Origin: Thiobacillus sp.
GTDB taxonomy: Bacteria > Pseudomonadota > Gammaproteobacteria > Burkholderiales > Thiobacillaceae
NCBI GenBank assembly: GCA_021166845.1
Contig: JAJPEP010000004.1
Location: 1 to 32,502, forward strand
Direction of reading: 5' to 3'
Length of the DNA: 32,502 nt
Both the position numbers and the translations under genes were made by a program. This document shows, piece after piece, positions 16,065 to 26,504 of the stretch (positions are counted from its first letter, which is position 1; every line of letters starts with the position of its first letter). Below the pieces are notes generated by a model that was not told where the DNA came from, searched no databases, and was given only the letters and a program-made list of their open reading frames with translations.

Positions 16065-17108
16065 ATGAGAATTCGTTTACAGGCCTTGTTGGCCGTGTTT
16101 CTTCTGGCGACATGCGGCACGGCCGCATCCGGTGAGGTTGCCGATCGCTTCAGGCAGGTGAGCGATGCGGTCGTCATCATCGAAACCCAGCAGACAATGC
16201 TCCTGACGGGCAGCCGCGGTCCGCAGCAGGCGAGTTCCGGGAACATCGGGTCGGGCGTGCTGATCTCGCCCGACGGCAAGATCATGACAGCGGCACACCT
16301 TGTGCAGGCAGCGAGCGTGATCAAGGTGAAATTTCAGGGCGGACAGGTGATCGATGCGCATGTCGTCGCCTCCGCGCCACTGGCCGACGTCGCCTTGCTT
16401 CAACTCGAGCATGTCCCGAAAGACGCCGTCGTGGCGAAGCTCGGCGACTCGAGCAGGGCGAGCATCGGCGACCCGGTGTTTGTCGTGGGCGCACCTTACG
16501 GGCTCGCGCATACTCTCACGGTCGGCCATCTCAGCGCGCGACACAGGCAGAACGTGGTGATGGGCGGATTCGAGACCGGGGAGCTTTTTCAAACCGATGC
16601 AGCCGTGAATCAGGGCAACTCCGGCGGACCCATGTTCAACATGGCGGGAGAGATGATCGGGATCGTCAGCCATATCCTCTCGAAGTCCGGCGGTTTCGAG
16701 GGCTTGGGATTTGCGGTGACCTCGGACACGGCAAAGCAACTGCTGCTCGAGGAGCACGCCTTCTGGACCGGATTCGAAGGGAGTGCGCTCGCCGGACCGC
16801 TTGCCGGAATTTTCAACCTGCCACAGCCGTTCGGCGTGTTGGTTGAACAGGTTGCCGACAACTCGCCGGCGTCACGCCTCGGGCTACGCCCGGGCACGAT
16901 GCCGGCACGCATTGGCGCACAGGAGCTTTTGCTGGGCGGCGACATTATCTTGTCGGTCATGGATATCACCCTGGTGCAGAGCGATGAAACCTACCGGCAG
17001 ATTCAGGCGCAGCTCCGTTGCGTGGATCCCGGTGAGACGATCACCGCCAGCGTCCTCCGGATGGGCGAGGTCCTGCAACTGAGCGCCCCCTGCCATGCGG
17101 AGCGGTGA
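16065..17108 (+). CDS. exported trypsin-like serine protease with PDZ-like domain (DegP/HtrA type)
   Basis: This 347-residue protein has a signal peptide (about residues 1-23, LLAVFLLATCGTAASG; a Cys inside the stretch makes a lipoprotein possible but the lipobox is poor). The catalytic triad is visible as H78 (MTAAHLVQ), D108 (PLADVALLQLE) and S186 (QGNSGGPMFN). A C-terminal PDZ-like region follows (about 245-340: NSPASRLGLRPG, GGDIILSVMDI). Such proteases degrade or refold damaged envelope proteins. It follows the LOG gene by 32 bp with GAGGGAA before the ATG and fits a stress-response gene group. Confidence 0.93.
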   Translation: MRIRLQALLAVFLLATCGTAASGEVADRFRQVSDAVVIIETQQTMLLTGSRGPQQASSGNIGSGVLISPDGKIMTAAHLVQAASVIKVKFQGGQVIDAHVVASAPLADVALLQLEHVPKDAVVAKLGDSSRASIGDPVFVVGAPYGLAHTLTVGHLSARHRQNVVMGGFETGELFQTDAAVNQGNSGGPMFNMAGEMIGIVSHILSKSGGFEGLGFAVTSDTAKQLLLEEHAFWTGFEGSALAGPLAGIFNLPQPFGVLVEQVADNSPASRLGLRPGTMPARIGAQELLLGGDIILSVMDITLVQSDETYRQIQAQLRCVDPGETITASVLRMGEVLQLSAPCHAER

Positions 17109-17153
17109 TGGAGGCCGGGCTGCTGTGGTTTGTTGCAACGCGGTTTCAACAGG

Positions 17154-17186
17154 CGGCCGGCTAATCATGATGCGATCCTCCGGCCG
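17154..17186. promoter_or_regulatory. inverted repeat in the gap before glgX
   Basis: CGGCCGG (17154-17160) and CCGGCCG (17180-17186) are complementary arms separated by 19 bases in the 132-bp gap 17109-17240. No T-run follows. Just upstream TGCAAC (17134) and TTCAAC (17145) form an 11-bp-spaced pair resembling the boxes at 12098. This gap may hold an internal promoter for the glycogen genes. Confidence 0.25.
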
Positions 17187-17240
17187 TCATCGATCCGTCC
17201 ATGCCCGCATGGGGCGGGCTGGCGTGGAGCATGAGAAATC

Positions 17241-19304
17241 ATGGATCGCTGGATAGTAATCGAGGGCACCCCCTTTCCTTTCGGAGCAAGCTGGGTCGAA
17301 TCCGGGAAAGCGTACAATTTTTCCCTGTACTCAAAGTCCGCGACCCGGGTCATCCTGCTGTTGTATTCGGAAAATGATCCGGTCCAACCTCTTCACCGGT
17401 TTTCGCTCGACCATCTCAGGAACAAGACCGGACGCATCTGGCATTGCCGGATTCCCGCTGCCGAAATCCAGGGGGCGGCGTACTACGCCTACAGCATCGA
17501 CGGGCCGTTCGACCCGGCTTCCGGTCATCGGTTCGACTCCCGGAAAATTCTGCTGGACCCGTATGCGCCGGCGGTATTCTTTCCGCCAGCCTTCAGCCGC
17601 GAGGCCGCGAGATATCCCGGCTCGAATGCCGGCAAGGCCCCGCTTGGCGTCCTTCCCCTCGGTCGCACCGCCTTCGACTGGACCGGAGACCGCCGGCCGG
17701 TCCACGACTCGGATAGCGTGATTTATGAGCTGCATGTGCGCGGGTTCAGCATGCGGCCGAACGCCGGAGTCGGCGCGGCGCGGCGCGGCACCTATGCGGG
17801 CCTGATCGACAAGATTCCCTACCTCAAGGAGCTTGGCGTCACTGTCGTCGAATTGCTGCCGGTGCAGCAGTTCGATCCCCAGGAGGGCAATTACTGGGGC
17901 TATATGTCGCTCGCTTTCTTCGCCCCGCACCATGCCTACAGCAGCCGACAGGATTTGGGCGGGGTGATCGACGAATTCAAGGAAATGGTCAAGGCCTTGC
18001 ATGCGGCGGACATAGAAGTAATTCTGGATGCGGCCTACAGCCATACGACGGAAATGGACGAGAACGGGCCGACCTACAGCTATCGAGGCATCGACAACAG
18101 TACCTACTATCTGCTCGACGCCGACCGGGCGCGGTATCGCAATGACGCGGGCACCGGAAACGTGCTGCATTGCGCCAACCGCTACGTGAGAAAGCTGATC
18201 CTCGACAGCCTCCGTTACTGGGTGACGGAGATGCATGTCGACGGCTTCCGCTTCGACCTGGCCTCGCTCCTCACGCGACGGAGCGACGGCTCCGTCAATC
18301 TCGATGATCCTCCGATCATCTTCGAGATCGCGGCCGACCCCCTCTTTGCGGATAGACGGCTTATCGCCGAAGTGTGGGATCTCTCCAGCTATCAGTTGGG
18401 CCGGAGTTTCCCGGGCATCACGTGGTTGCAGTGGAACGGGAAGTTTCGGGACGACGTGAAGTCGTTTATGCGCGGCGACGCCGGAAAGGTCAATGCCCTG
18501 ATGGCGCGGCTCTACGGGAGCGACGACCTTTTCCCCGACACGCTCGCCGAGGCCTGTCATGCCTATCAAAGTGTGAACTTTGTGACAGCGCACGACGGCT
18601 TCTGCCTGTATGACCTGGTGTCCTATAACGGCAAGCGCAACGAGGCCAACGGTCATCGCAACTCGGATGGAACCGATTCCAACCTGAGCTGGAACTGCGG
18701 CTGGGAAGGTGACGGCGGCGTTCCGCCGGAGGTGCTCGCATTGCGCACACGCCAGGTCAAGAATTTCTGTTGCCTCCTGTTTCTTGCCAACGGCACGCCG
18801 ATGTTCTGCGCCGGCGATGAGTTCATGAATACCCAGCACGGCAACAACAACCCCTACAACCAGGACAATGAAACCACGTGGCTGGACTGGGATCTTCTGG
18901 AATGCAACCGCGAGGTTTTCCGGTTTTTCAAGGGGATGATCGCGTTCCGCAAGGCGCATCCGTCGCTCGGACGCAGCCGTTTCTGGCGCGAAGACGTGCG
19001 CTGGCATGGCGCCGGTCCCGAGGCCGATCGCTCGCATGCCTCCCACAGTCTGGCGTTCTTTCTGCGCGGCGCGTCCCAGGGCGATGATGATCTTTACGTC
19101 ATGATCAATGCCTGGCGGCAGGACCTCGAATTCACGCTTCAGGAGGGTCGCCCGGAGGAATGGCGACGCGTCGTCGACACCAGCCTCCCCAGCCCGGAGG
19201 ACATCTGCGAACCGTGTCGTGAGCCGCCCTTGGCGACGGCCCGCTACACGGTGAAGGCGCGGTCGATCGTGATCCTCAGGAAACCAAGGCAGGACCAAAC
19301 ATGA
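17241..19304 (+). CDS. glgX: glycogen debranching enzyme / isoamylase (GlgX type)
   Basis: This 687-residue GH13 enzyme hydrolyses alpha-1,6 branch points of glycogen. An N-terminal CBM48-like domain (about 10-110) precedes the catalytic barrel. Active-site residues are the nucleophile D339 in DGFRFDLAS, the acid/base E377 in IAEVWD and D452 in TAHDGF. The segment SYNGKRNEANGHRNSDGTDSN is typical of GlgX, as is NNPYNQDNETTWLDW. The start at 17241 has a weak GGAG about 12 bases upstream. Its stop overlaps ackA by 4 bases, so debranching is coupled to the acetate pathway genes. It supplies linear chains for the phosphorylase encoded three genes later. Confidence 0.95.
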   Translation: MDRWIVIEGTPFPFGASWVESGKAYNFSLYSKSATRVILLLYSENDPVQPLHRFSLDHLRNKTGRIWHCRIPAAEIQGAAYYAYSIDGPFDPASGHRFDSRKILLDPYAPAVFFPPAFSREAARYPGSNAGKAPLGVLPLGRTAFDWTGDRRPVHDSDSVIYELHVRGFSMRPNAGVGAARRGTYAGLIDKIPYLKELGVTVVELLPVQQFDPQEGNYWGYMSLAFFAPHHAYSSRQDLGGVIDEFKEMVKALHAADIEVILDAAYSHTTEMDENGPTYSYRGIDNSTYYLLDADRARYRNDAGTGNVLHCANRYVRKLILDSLRYWVTEMHVDGFRFDLASLLTRRSDGSVNLDDPPIIFEIAADPLFADRRLIAEVWDLSSYQLGRSFPGITWLQWNGKFRDDVKSFMRGDAGKVNALMARLYGSDDLFPDTLAEACHAYQSVNFVTAHDGFCLYDLVSYNGKRNEANGHRNSDGTDSNLSWNCGWEGDGGVPPEVLALRTRQVKNFCCLLFLANGTPMFCAGDEFMNTQHGNNNPYNQDNETTWLDWDLLECNREVFRFFKGMIAFRKAHPSLGRSRFWREDVRWHGAGPEADRSHASHSLAFFLRGASQGDDDLYVMINAWRQDLEFTLQEGRPEEWRRVVDTSLPSPEDICEPCREPPLATARYTVKARSIVILRKPRQDQT

Positions 19305-20440
19305 CGCTTTTGACCGTCAACGCCGGGAGTTCATCCATCCGCCTCGCGGCCTTCGCGCGCGAGGCGGGCGGGCAGCGCCTGCTCGCCTCCCATCACGGCA
19401 ATGCCGAGCCTGCGCGGGCAGCGGCCGTGCTGCGCGCCTTCATCGGGCAACACGCCCTGGGCGACATCGTGGCCGTGGCGCACCGCGTGGTGCACGGCGG
19501 CGACAAACTCGTGCGCTCGTGCGTGGTCGATGCCGAGGTCGAGTGGGAGATCGAACGCCTGTCCACGCTCGCGCCGCTGCACAATCCGCCGGCGCTCGCC
19601 TGGTTGCGGGCCTGCCGCGCGCTGCTGGGCGCCGGTATCCCGCAGGTGGCGGTGTTCGACACCGCGTTCTACGCGGAGCTGCCGGACGTCGCGCGGACCT
19701 ACGCGCTGCCGCGCGCGCTGGCGGCGGAGCATGGGTTGCGGCGCTTCGGTTTCCATGGGCTGGCGCACGAGGCGATGTGGCGGCGCTGGCGGCAACTGCG
19801 GCCGGACGCCCCGCAAGGCGGACGCGCGATCTCGCTGCAGCTCGGCGCCGGCTGCTCGATCACCGCGGTGCGCGCCGGCCGGGCGGTCGATACCTCCATG
19901 GGCTTCTCGCCGGTCGAGGGGCTGGTGATGGCGACGCGCAGCGGCGACGTGGACCCGGGCCTGCTGATTTACCTGGAGCGCACCGCGGGACTCACGCCGC
20001 AGCGACTGGAGACGCTGCTCAACGAGGAATCCGGCCTGCGCGGCGTCTCCGGCGTGAGCGGCGACATGCGTATCGTGCTCGGCTCGAACGAACCCGCGGC
20101 ACGCCTGGCGGTGGCGCTTTATTGCTACCGCGCGCGCAAGTACATCGGCGCCTATCTCGCCGCGCTCGGCGGCGCCGATGCCATCCTGTTCGGTGGCGGC
20201 GTGGGCGAGCATGCCGCCGTGGTGCGGGAAACGATTCTGGCGGGAATGGAATGGTGCGGCATCGCGCCCGATCCGCAAAAGAACCGCGACGCCGCCGGCA
20301 CTGAAGGCTGCATCAGCCGCATCGGCAGCACCATCGAGGTGTGGGTTATTCCCGTGAACGAAGCCGATATCCTCGCGCGAGAGGCCATGACGGTGACACA
20401 TCTATGTGAAACAAACGCTCGCAAGGAGGGCAAGCCATGA
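19301..20440 (+). CDS. ackA: acetate kinase
   Basis: This 379-residue protein converts acetyl-phosphate and ADP to acetate and ATP, and is slightly shorter than typical AckA (about 400). Family landmarks are VNAGSSSIR (5-13), HRVVHGG with R62, the catalytic D120 in VFDTAFY, H156, R213 in TRSGDVDPG and GGGVGEHA near residue 300. Two motifs are altered from the consensus: FHGTSH reads FHGLAH (152-156), and the usual SSSLK at the N-terminus is SSSIR. It overlaps glgX and the phosphoketolase gene by 4 bases each (ATGA), which strongly suggests it consumes the acetyl-phosphate made by the latter. Butyrate or propionate kinase is a less likely alternative. Confidence 0.93.
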   Translation: MTLLTVNAGSSSIRLAAFAREAGGQRLLASHHGNAEPARAAAVLRAFIGQHALGDIVAVAHRVVHGGDKLVRSCVVDAEVEWEIERLSTLAPLHNPPALAWLRACRALLGAGIPQVAVFDTAFYAELPDVARTYALPRALAAEHGLRRFGFHGLAHEAMWRRWRQLRPDAPQGGRAISLQLGAGCSITAVRAGRAVDTSMGFSPVEGLVMATRSGDVDPGLLIYLERTAGLTPQRLETLLNEESGLRGVSGVSGDMRIVLGSNEPAARLAVALYCYRARKYIGAYLAALGGADAILFGGGVGEHAAVVRETILAGMEWCGIAPDPQKNRDAAGTEGCISRIGSTIEVWVIPVNEADILAREAMTVTHLCETNARKEGKP

Positions 20441-22830
20441 ACGAGATCACGACTCAACCGGCGATGGAAAAAGGTCCGCTGTCCGCTGGGGAACTGCAAA
20501 AAATGGACGCTTACTGGCGCGCCGCCAACTATCTTTCCGTCGGGCAGATTTACCTGCTGGACAATCCGCTGCTGAAAACACCGCTGGAACGGGCGCACAT
20601 CAAGCCGCGCCTGCTCGGGCACTGGGGCACCACGCCGGGGCTGAATTTCATCTACGCGCACATGAACCGGGTCATCCGGCAGCAGGACCTCGGCATGATA
20701 TTCGTTGCCGGCCCTGGCCATGGCGGTCCGGCGGTGGTGGCGAACACCTGGCTCGAAGGCAGCTACAGCGAACTGTATCCCGATGTGTCGCAGGACGAGG
20801 AGGGCATGCGGCGGATGTTCCGGCAGTTTTCCTTCCCCGGCGGCATACCCAGCCATGCCGCGCCGGAGACGCCCGGTTCGATCAACGAAGGCGGCGAACT
20901 GGGCTATGCGCTGTTCCATGCCTATGGCGCGGTATTCGACAATCCCGATCTCATCGCCTGTTGCGTTGTCGGCGACGGCGAGGCGGAAACCGGTCCGCTG
21001 GCCACGTCCTGGCATTCCAACAAGTTTCTCAATCCGCGGCGCGACGGCGCGGTGCTGCCGATTCTGCATCTGAACGGCTACAAGATCGCCAATCCCGCCG
21101 TGCTCGCGCGCATCCCCCGCGCCGAGCTGGAAAGCCTGTTTGCCGGCTATGGCTACCAGCCTTATTTCGTTGAAGGCGACGAGCCTGAAGCCATGCATCA
21201 GTTGATGGCCGCTACCGTCGATAAGGCCATCGCCGGGATACGCGAGATCCAGCGCAAGGCAAGAGCAGGAGGAGAGGTGAGCCGACCACTCTGGCCGATG
21301 ATCGTGCTGCGTAGCCCCAAGGGCTGGACCGGGCCGAAACAAGTGGACGGCAAGCAAACAGAAGGTTCGTGGCGCTCGCACCAGGTGCCGTTTTCCGATA
21401 TGGCAATACCGGAGCACATGCGGCTGCTGGAAGACTGGATGCGTTCCTACCGGCCCGAGGAGTTGTTCGATGACAACGGCAGATTGAAACCCGATCTGGC
21501 CGAACTCGCTCCCAGCGGCGAGCGGCGCATGGGGGGCAATCCGCACGCCAACGGCGGGACGCTGCTGCGCGACCTGCGCCTGCCGGATTTCCGCGACTAC
21601 GCGGTATCCGTTCCTGCGCCCGGCGCCACACTGGCCGAAACCACGCGCGCGATGGGCGTGTTCCTGCGCGACGTGATGCAGAAGAACGTCGACAATTTCC
21701 GCGTATTCGGTCCGGACGAGACTGCTTCCAATCGCCTGGGGGCGCTGTTCGAAGTCACGAACCGTGCCTGGATGGCCGAGCATTTTGACTTCGACGACCA
21801 CCTCGCGCCTGATGGCCGGGTGATGGAAATCCTCTCCGAACACGCCTGCCAGGGCTGGCTCGAAGGCTACCTGCTGACCGGCCGGCACGGCTTTTTCTCC
21901 TGCTACGAGGCCTTCATCCACATCATCGACTCCATGTTCAACCAGCACGCCAAGTGGCTCAAGGTGTGTCGCGACATCCCGTGGCGCCGGCCGATCGCCT
22001 CGCTCAACATCCTGCTCACCTCGCACGTCTGGCGCCAGGACCACAACGGCTTCTCGCACCAGGATCCGGGCTTCATCGACCATGTGGTGAACAAGAAGGC
22101 CGACATCATCCGCGTCTATCTGCCGCCGGATGCCAACACCCTGCTCTATGTCACCGACCGCTGCCTGAAGAGCCGCAATCTGGTGAACGTCATCGTCGCC
22201 GGCAAGCAGCCCGAGCAGCAATGGCTGGACATGGACGCCGCCATCAACCACGCCAGCGCCGGCATCGGCCTGTGGGAATGGGCCTGCAACGATCATGACG
22301 GCGAACCGGACGTGGTGCTGGCGGCGGCGGGCGACGTGCCCACGCTGGAAATGCTGGCGGCCATCGACATCCTGCGCCAGCTCGCGCCGGAGCTGAAAAT
22401 CCGCTTCATCAACGTGGTCGACCTGATGACCCTGCAGCCGCAGGAGGAACATCCGCACGGACTGGCAAGCAAGGAATTCGACTCGCTGTTTACGACCGAC
22501 AAGCCGATCATCTTCGCCTACCACGGCTACCCGTGGCTGATCCACCGCCTCACCTACCGCCGCACCAATCATGCCAACCTGCACGTGCGCGGCTACAAGG
22601 AAGAAGGCACGACGACCACGCCATTCGACATGGTGGTGCTCAACACCCTCGACCGCTTCCATCTGGTGATGGATGTGGCCAACCGGGTGCCGAAATTGCA
22701 GGCGCAGGCGGCGCACATCAAGCAGCGCATGCGCGACAAGCTCAACGCGCACACGCAATACATCCACCGCTACGGCGAGGACATGCCCGAGATTCGCGAC
22801 TGGCAATGGCCGGGAGGGCCGAAAGCATGA
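20437..22830 (+). CDS. xfp: xylulose-5-phosphate/fructose-6-phosphate phosphoketolase
   Basis: This 797-residue thiamine-diphosphate enzyme splits fructose-6-P or xylulose-5-P with phosphate into acetyl-phosphate and erythrose-4-P or glyceraldehyde-3-P. Signature stretches are [11 protein letters not shown] near 68, the glycine/histidine-rich AGPGHGGPA near 90, [23 protein letters not shown] near 130, and the ThDP motif [19 protein letters not shown] from residue 179. The C-terminal half contains the standard [14 protein letters not shown] and ADANTLL-like (PPDANTLL) motifs. AAGGAGGGC sits before the ATG and the gene overlaps ackA and glgP by 4 bases each. Length is normal for the family. Confidence 0.97.
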   Translation: MNEITTQPAMEKGPLSAGELQKMDAYWRAANYLSVGQIYLLDNPLLKTPLERAHIKPRLLGHWGTTPGLNFIYAHMNRVIRQQDLGMIFVAGPGHGGPAVVANTWLEGSYSELYPDVSQDEEGMRRMFRQFSFPGGIPSHAAPETPGSINEGGELGYALFHAYGAVFDNPDLIACCVVGDGEAETGPLATSWHSNKFLNPRRDGAVLPILHLNGYKIANPAVLARIPRAELESLFAGYGYQPYFVEGDEPEAMHQLMAATVDKAIAGIREIQRKARAGGEVSRPLWPMIVLRSPKGWTGPKQVDGKQTEGSWRSHQVPFSDMAIPEHMRLLEDWMRSYRPEELFDDNGRLKPDLAELAPSGERRMGGNPHANGGTLLRDLRLPDFRDYAVSVPAPGATLAETTRAMGVFLRDVMQKNVDNFRVFGPDETASNRLGALFEVTNRAWMAEHFDFDDHLAPDGRVMEILSEHACQGWLEGYLLTGRHGFFSCYEAFIHIIDSMFNQHAKWLKVCRDIPWRRPIASLNILLTSHVWRQDHNGFSHQDPGFIDHVVNKKADIIRVYLPPDANTLLYVTDRCLKSRNLVNVIVAGKQPEQQWLDMDAAINHASAGIGLWEWACNDHDGEPDVVLAAAGDVPTLEMLAAIDILRQLAPELKIRFINVVDLMTLQPQEEHPHGLASKEFDSLFTTDKPIIFAYHGYPWLIHRLTYRRTNHANLHVRGYKEEGTTTTPFDMVVLNTLDRFHLVMDVANRVPKLQAQAAHIKQRMRDKLNAHTQYIHRYGEDMPEIRDWQWPGGPKA

Positions 22831-25361
22831 CGCCGCAAACACATCCGTTCCTGAGGCGGCTGCCGGACGGCCTCGCCGACCTCGCCGACCTCGCCCTGGA
22901 CTTGCGCTGGACATGGAATCACGCGACCGACCGGCTGTGGGAGGCGCTCGCACCCGATATCTGGAAGTTCACCGGGAATCCCTGGCTGATCCTGCAGAGT
23001 GTGTCGCAAAGCCGCCTCGAACAACTGACCGCCGACGCCGGGTTTCGCGACGAACTGGGCCGCCTGATGCAGGCGCGCCGCGAGTACCTGACTGGGCGCA
23101 CCTGGTTCGATGATGCGCATGCCGGTCACGACCTGCAGATCGCCTATTTCAGTATGGAGTATGGACTGACCGAAGCATTGCCGCTGTATGCCGGCGGCCT
23201 TGGGATCCTGGCCGGCGACCACCTCAAAACGGCGAGCGATCTGGGCGTGCCGCTGGTGGCCGTCGGGCTTCTCTACCAGGAGGGATACTTCCGGCAGATG
23301 CTCGATGCCCATGGCGTACAGCTCGAACTGTATCCGCACAACGTGCCCACGAGCCTGCCGATCACACCGGTGTACGACGCCGACGGCGCGCGGCTCAGCG
23401 TGCCGCTGGATCTACCGGGGCGGGCGCTGGTATTGCGCGTATGGCGGGCGCAGGTCGGACGCATACCACTGTATCTTCTCGACAGCAACGATCCCATGAA
23501 CAGCCCTGCGGATCGGGGCATCACCGGAAAACTGTACGGCGGCGGCGAGGAGATGCGGCTCATTCAGGAAATGGTGCTGGGGATCGGCGGTTGGCGGGCG
23601 CTGGAGCTTGTTGGCGTGAATCCCGACGTGTGCCATCTCAACGAGGGGCACGCGGCGATGGTCACCATCGAACGCGCACGCTCATACATGCAGCGCCACC
23701 GCGTCGGGTTCCGGGAGGCGCTGTGGGCGACGCGCGCCGGCAATGTCTTTACCACCCATACCCCCGTGGCGGCGGGATTCGATACCTACCGGGTCGCGTT
23801 GCTCGACGAATACGGCGGCGCGTACGCCGCCCAGCTTGGCGTGGAGCCCGCGGCGCTGTTGGCGCTGGGTCGCCGGCGCGCGCACGACGGCAATGAGCCG
23901 TTCAACATGGCGTATCTCGCGGCGCGCACCTGCGGCCGCATCAATGCCGTCAGCCGTTTGCACGGCGACGTGAGCCGCCGGATTTTCTCCGACCTGTACC
24001 CACGCTGGCCGCTGCCGGAAGTCCCGGTCGGCCACATCACCAACGGCGTGCATGTGCCCTCGTGGGATTCCCCCTGGGCCGATCGCCTCTGGACCGAGGC
24101 CTGCGGCAAAGACCGGTGGCGCGTGACAGTGGACACGCACACCGAGGCCGTCGCCCGGCTCAGCGATGAGACATTGTGGACCGTGTGCGGCACGGAGCGC
24201 GCCGACCTCGTGCACTACGCGCGCGCACGCCTGGTGCGGCAGTTGGGACAGCGCGGCGCCGGCACGGAGACCCTGGCCCAGGCGCAGGATGTTCTTGATC
24301 CAAACGCCCTGACGCTGGGCTTCGCGCGCCGTTTCACCGAGTACAAGCGCCCCAACCTGTTGCTGCACGACCGCGAGCGCCTGGCACGCCTGCTCACCGA
24401 CCCCGGGCGCCCGGTGCAACTGATCGTGGCCGGCAAGGCGCATCCACAGGATCGTCAGGGCAAGGAATTCATACGCGCCTGGGCGGAGTTCATCCAGCGC
24501 CCCGACGTCCGCGCACATGTGGTTTTCCTGGAGGACTACGACATCGCGCTCGCGCAGCAGCTGGTGCAGGGCGTGGACGTGTGGGTCAACACGCCGCGCC
24601 GCCCGTGGGAGGCATGCGGCACCAGCGGCATGAAGGTATTGGTGAACGGCGGTCTTAATCTTTCCGAACTCGACGGCTGGTGGGCCGAGGCCTACAGCGC
24701 CGATGTGGGCTGGGCGCTGGGCGACGGGCGCGAGCACGGCGAGCCCGAGTGGGATGCCGTGGAAGCCGGGCAACTCTATGCATTGCTCGAGCACGAGATC
24801 GTCCCGGCGTTCTACGATCGCGACGCGGGCGGCGTGCCGCGCGCCTGGGTGGCGCGCATGCGCGCCAGCATGGCGAGGCTCGCGCCGCAGTTCAGCAGCA
24901 ACCGCATGCTGCTCGATTATGTCGAGCAAAGTTATCTGCCCGCCGCGCGGGCTTATCGTGAGCGCATCGCCAACGGCGGCGCGGTCGCCAGGGCCTTGCA
25001 CGCGTGGGAGACCGAGCTGCATCGATACTGGGAGCACATACGCCTCGGGAGATCGGAGGCGACGCCGGCGGGCGATGCCTGGCGGTTCAGTATCCAGGTC
25101 TATCTGGGGGATCTCGATGCGGATGCCATCGTGGTCGAGCTCTATGCCGATCCGCGCGACGCGGACGAGCCCGCGATGATGCCGATGGAGCGGACCACGC
25201 CGCTCAGCGGCGCCACCCACGGCTATCTCTATTGCGCGCAGGTGAACGCGCAGCGGCCGGCTCAGGACTACAGCGTGCGGGTCGTGCCACGGCACCCGCA
25301 GGCAAGCGTGCCGATCGAGCTGCCGCTTATTCTCTGGAGCGATGGCAGGGACGCATCATGA
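22827..25361 (+). CDS. glgP: alpha-glucan (glycogen) phosphorylase
   Basis: This 844-residue enzyme releases glucose-1-phosphate from glycogen. It is of the TIGR02094 type, with an N-terminal DUF3417-like domain (about 8-95: [16 protein letters not shown]). The catalytic region includes [20 protein letters not shown] near 110 and HLNEGHAA near 275. The PLP-lysine motif is EACGTSGMK603 followed by [13 protein letters not shown]. The usual EASGTS reads EACGTS here. A C-terminal beta-rich tail of about 100 residues follows. The ATG at 22827 overlaps the phosphoketolase stop by 4 bases; a longer in-frame reading upstream only overlaps xfp. With GlgX it feeds sugar phosphate to the phosphoketolase route. 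Confidence 0.96.
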   Translation: MTPQTHPFLRRLPDGLADLADLALDLRWTWNHATDRLWEALAPDIWKFTGNPWLILQSVSQSRLEQLTADAGFRDELGRLMQARREYLTGRTWFDDAHAGHDLQIAYFSMEYGLTEALPLYAGGLGILAGDHLKTASDLGVPLVAVGLLYQEGYFRQMLDAHGVQLELYPHNVPTSLPITPVYDADGARLSVPLDLPGRALVLRVWRAQVGRIPLYLLDSNDPMNSPADRGITGKLYGGGEEMRLIQEMVLGIGGWRALELVGVNPDVCHLNEGHAAMVTIERARSYMQRHRVGFREALWATRAGNVFTTHTPVAAGFDTYRVALLDEYGGAYAAQLGVEPAALLALGRRRAHDGNEPFNMAYLAARTCGRINAVSRLHGDVSRRIFSDLYPRWPLPEVPVGHITNGVHVPSWDSPWADRLWTEACGKDRWRVTVDTHTEAVARLSDETLWTVCGTERADLVHYARARLVRQLGQRGAGTETLAQAQDVLDPNALTLGFARRFTEYKRPNLLLHDRERLARLLTDPGRPVQLIVAGKAHPQDRQGKEFIRAWAEFIQRPDVRAHVVFLEDYDIALAQQLVQGVDVWVNTPRRPWEACGTSGMKVLVNGGLNLSELDGWWAEAYSADVGWALGDGREHGEPEWDAVEAGQLYALLEHEIVPAFYDRDAGGVPRAWVARMRASMARLAPQFSSNRMLLDYVEQSYLPAARAYRERIANGGAVARALHAWETELHRYWEHIRLGRSEATPAGDAWRFSIQVYLGDLDADAIVVELYADPRDADEPAMMPMERTTPLSGATHGYLYCAQVNAQRPAQDYSVRVVPRHPQASVPIELPLILWSDGRDAS

Positions 25362-25408
25362 GTCGTTCGCGCGACATTCACGTTAATGAGCAACAAGGGG
25401 AGCTAATA

Positions 25409-26434
25409 ATGAAACAGACCCAGCGCCGCTTCAGCGGCACCGCGGTAATTATGCTGTGGGGCGTCGTGCAGGCAGGCGCCGCTCAGGCAGCCTGCCTCGA
25501 AACGTGCTCGGCCATCAGGCAGGATGCCGAGCGGCTGGCTTGCTACGACCGGCTGGCGGAACAGCTGAAGCCCCCATCGCAGCCCGCGCCGCAGGCAATG
25601 GCACAGCAGCAGGCCGCCGCTGAACCGGGCACGATTTCGGCATTGTCGCGCCACTGGGAACTGGACAACGAAGCCAAGCGGGGCAGCTTTCTGCTCACGC
25701 CGCACCATGCCAATTTCTTCCTCCCGGTCAAATACAGCGACTCGCCCAACAACACCCCGCTGCAGGGGAGCTTGCTGCAATCCGATCAAGGTCTGGATCC
25801 GGTTGAGGCCAAGCTGCAATTGAGCTTCAAGGCCAAAGCGGTTGAAGGTGTGTTTAATGACAATGTTGATTTATGGGTGGGGTTCACCGGGACTTCCTAC
25901 TGGCAGGCTTACAACAGCAGCATTTCCGCGTCTTTTCGCGAGACAAATTATGAACCGGAGGCGATGCTGGTGTTTCGCACCGACTACAACCTTGCTGGTT
26001 TAAGAGGGCGCTTTGTCAACCTGGGTCTGGTGCATCAGTCCAATGGCCGATCGGAAGGCTTGTCGCGCAGCTGGAACCGGGTGTATGCGCAGTTGGGATT
26101 CGAACGCGGCAATTTCACGTTGCAGGTCAGGCCGTGGGTGCGGATTCCGGAGGATGCCGCGGACGACGACAACCCCGATATCGAGGACTACCTGGGCAAC
26201 GGCGATCTGCGGGCAACCTACCGGAATGGTGGAAACGCCTATTCGATCTTGCTGCGCAACAACCTGAAAAGCGCATCCAACCGGGGCGCGGTGCAGGTGG
26301 ACTGGAGCTTCGCGCTCAATGGACGGCTGCGAGGTTATGTCCAGTACTTTAACGGCTATGGCGAATCGCTCATCGACTACAACCACAGCCAGCAATCCCT
26401 TGGTATCGGCGTGAGTCTGACGGACGGGATATAG
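25409..26434 (+). CDS. pldA: outer-membrane phospholipase A (OmpLA)
   Basis: This 341-residue outer-membrane beta-barrel hydrolyses phospholipids that have moved to the outer leaflet. A signal peptide ends near residue 27 (QAGAAQA). A mature N-terminal extension has the CLETCSAIRQDAERLACYDRL motif and a Pro/Gln-rich spacer before the barrel. The catalytic triad matches E. coli OmpLA in spacing: H209 and S211 in GLVHQSNGRS, N223 in SRSWNR. Ca2+-binding residues are expected nearby (NGRSEGLSR). The start at 25409 has AAGGGGAGC upstream and yields the signal peptide; an ATG at 25358 overlaps the glgP stop but would put 17 polar residues in front. It closes the gene train. Confidence 0.95.
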   Translation: MKQTQRRFSGTAVIMLWGVVQAGAAQAACLETCSAIRQDAERLACYDRLAEQLKPPSQPAPQAMAQQQAAAEPGTISALSRHWELDNEAKRGSFLLTPHHANFFLPVKYSDSPNNTPLQGSLLQSDQGLDPVEAKLQLSFKAKAVEGVFNDNVDLWVGFTGTSYWQAYNSSISASFRETNYEPEAMLVFRTDYNLAGLRGRFVNLGLVHQSNGRSEGLSRSWNRVYAQLGFERGNFTLQVRPWVRIPEDAADDDNPDIEDYLGNGDLRATYRNGGNAYSILLRNNLKSASNRGAVQVDWSFALNGRLRGYVQYFNGYGESLIDYNHSQQSLGIGVSLTDGI

Positions 26435-26455
26435 GCACGACAATCGCATGGACGT

Positions 26456-26504
26456 GAAACAGCCTGAAACAAGCTGTAACGGCTGCGAAAAAACCGGGCA
26501 ACGC
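26456..26504. promoter_or_regulatory. tandem 10-bp-spaced boxes, copy 2 of a duplicated control region
   Basis: TGAAAC, TGAAAC and TGTAAC start at 26455, 26465 and 26475, exactly 10 bp apart. The block aligns without gaps to 12098-12146 (38 of 49), and the similarity continues to about 26542 with shared CTTCGT and GGAATC. It lies 22 bp after pldA and 44 bp before a small exported-protein gene, which is its likely target. Confidence 0.6.

Noticed and set aside
20152-22953. A 933-codon open frame on the minus strand opposite the phosphoketolase gene
   Set aside because: It is antisense to a confidently identified enzyme, its product is rich in His, Arg, Val and Gln typical of GC-rich shadow frames, and it matches no family.
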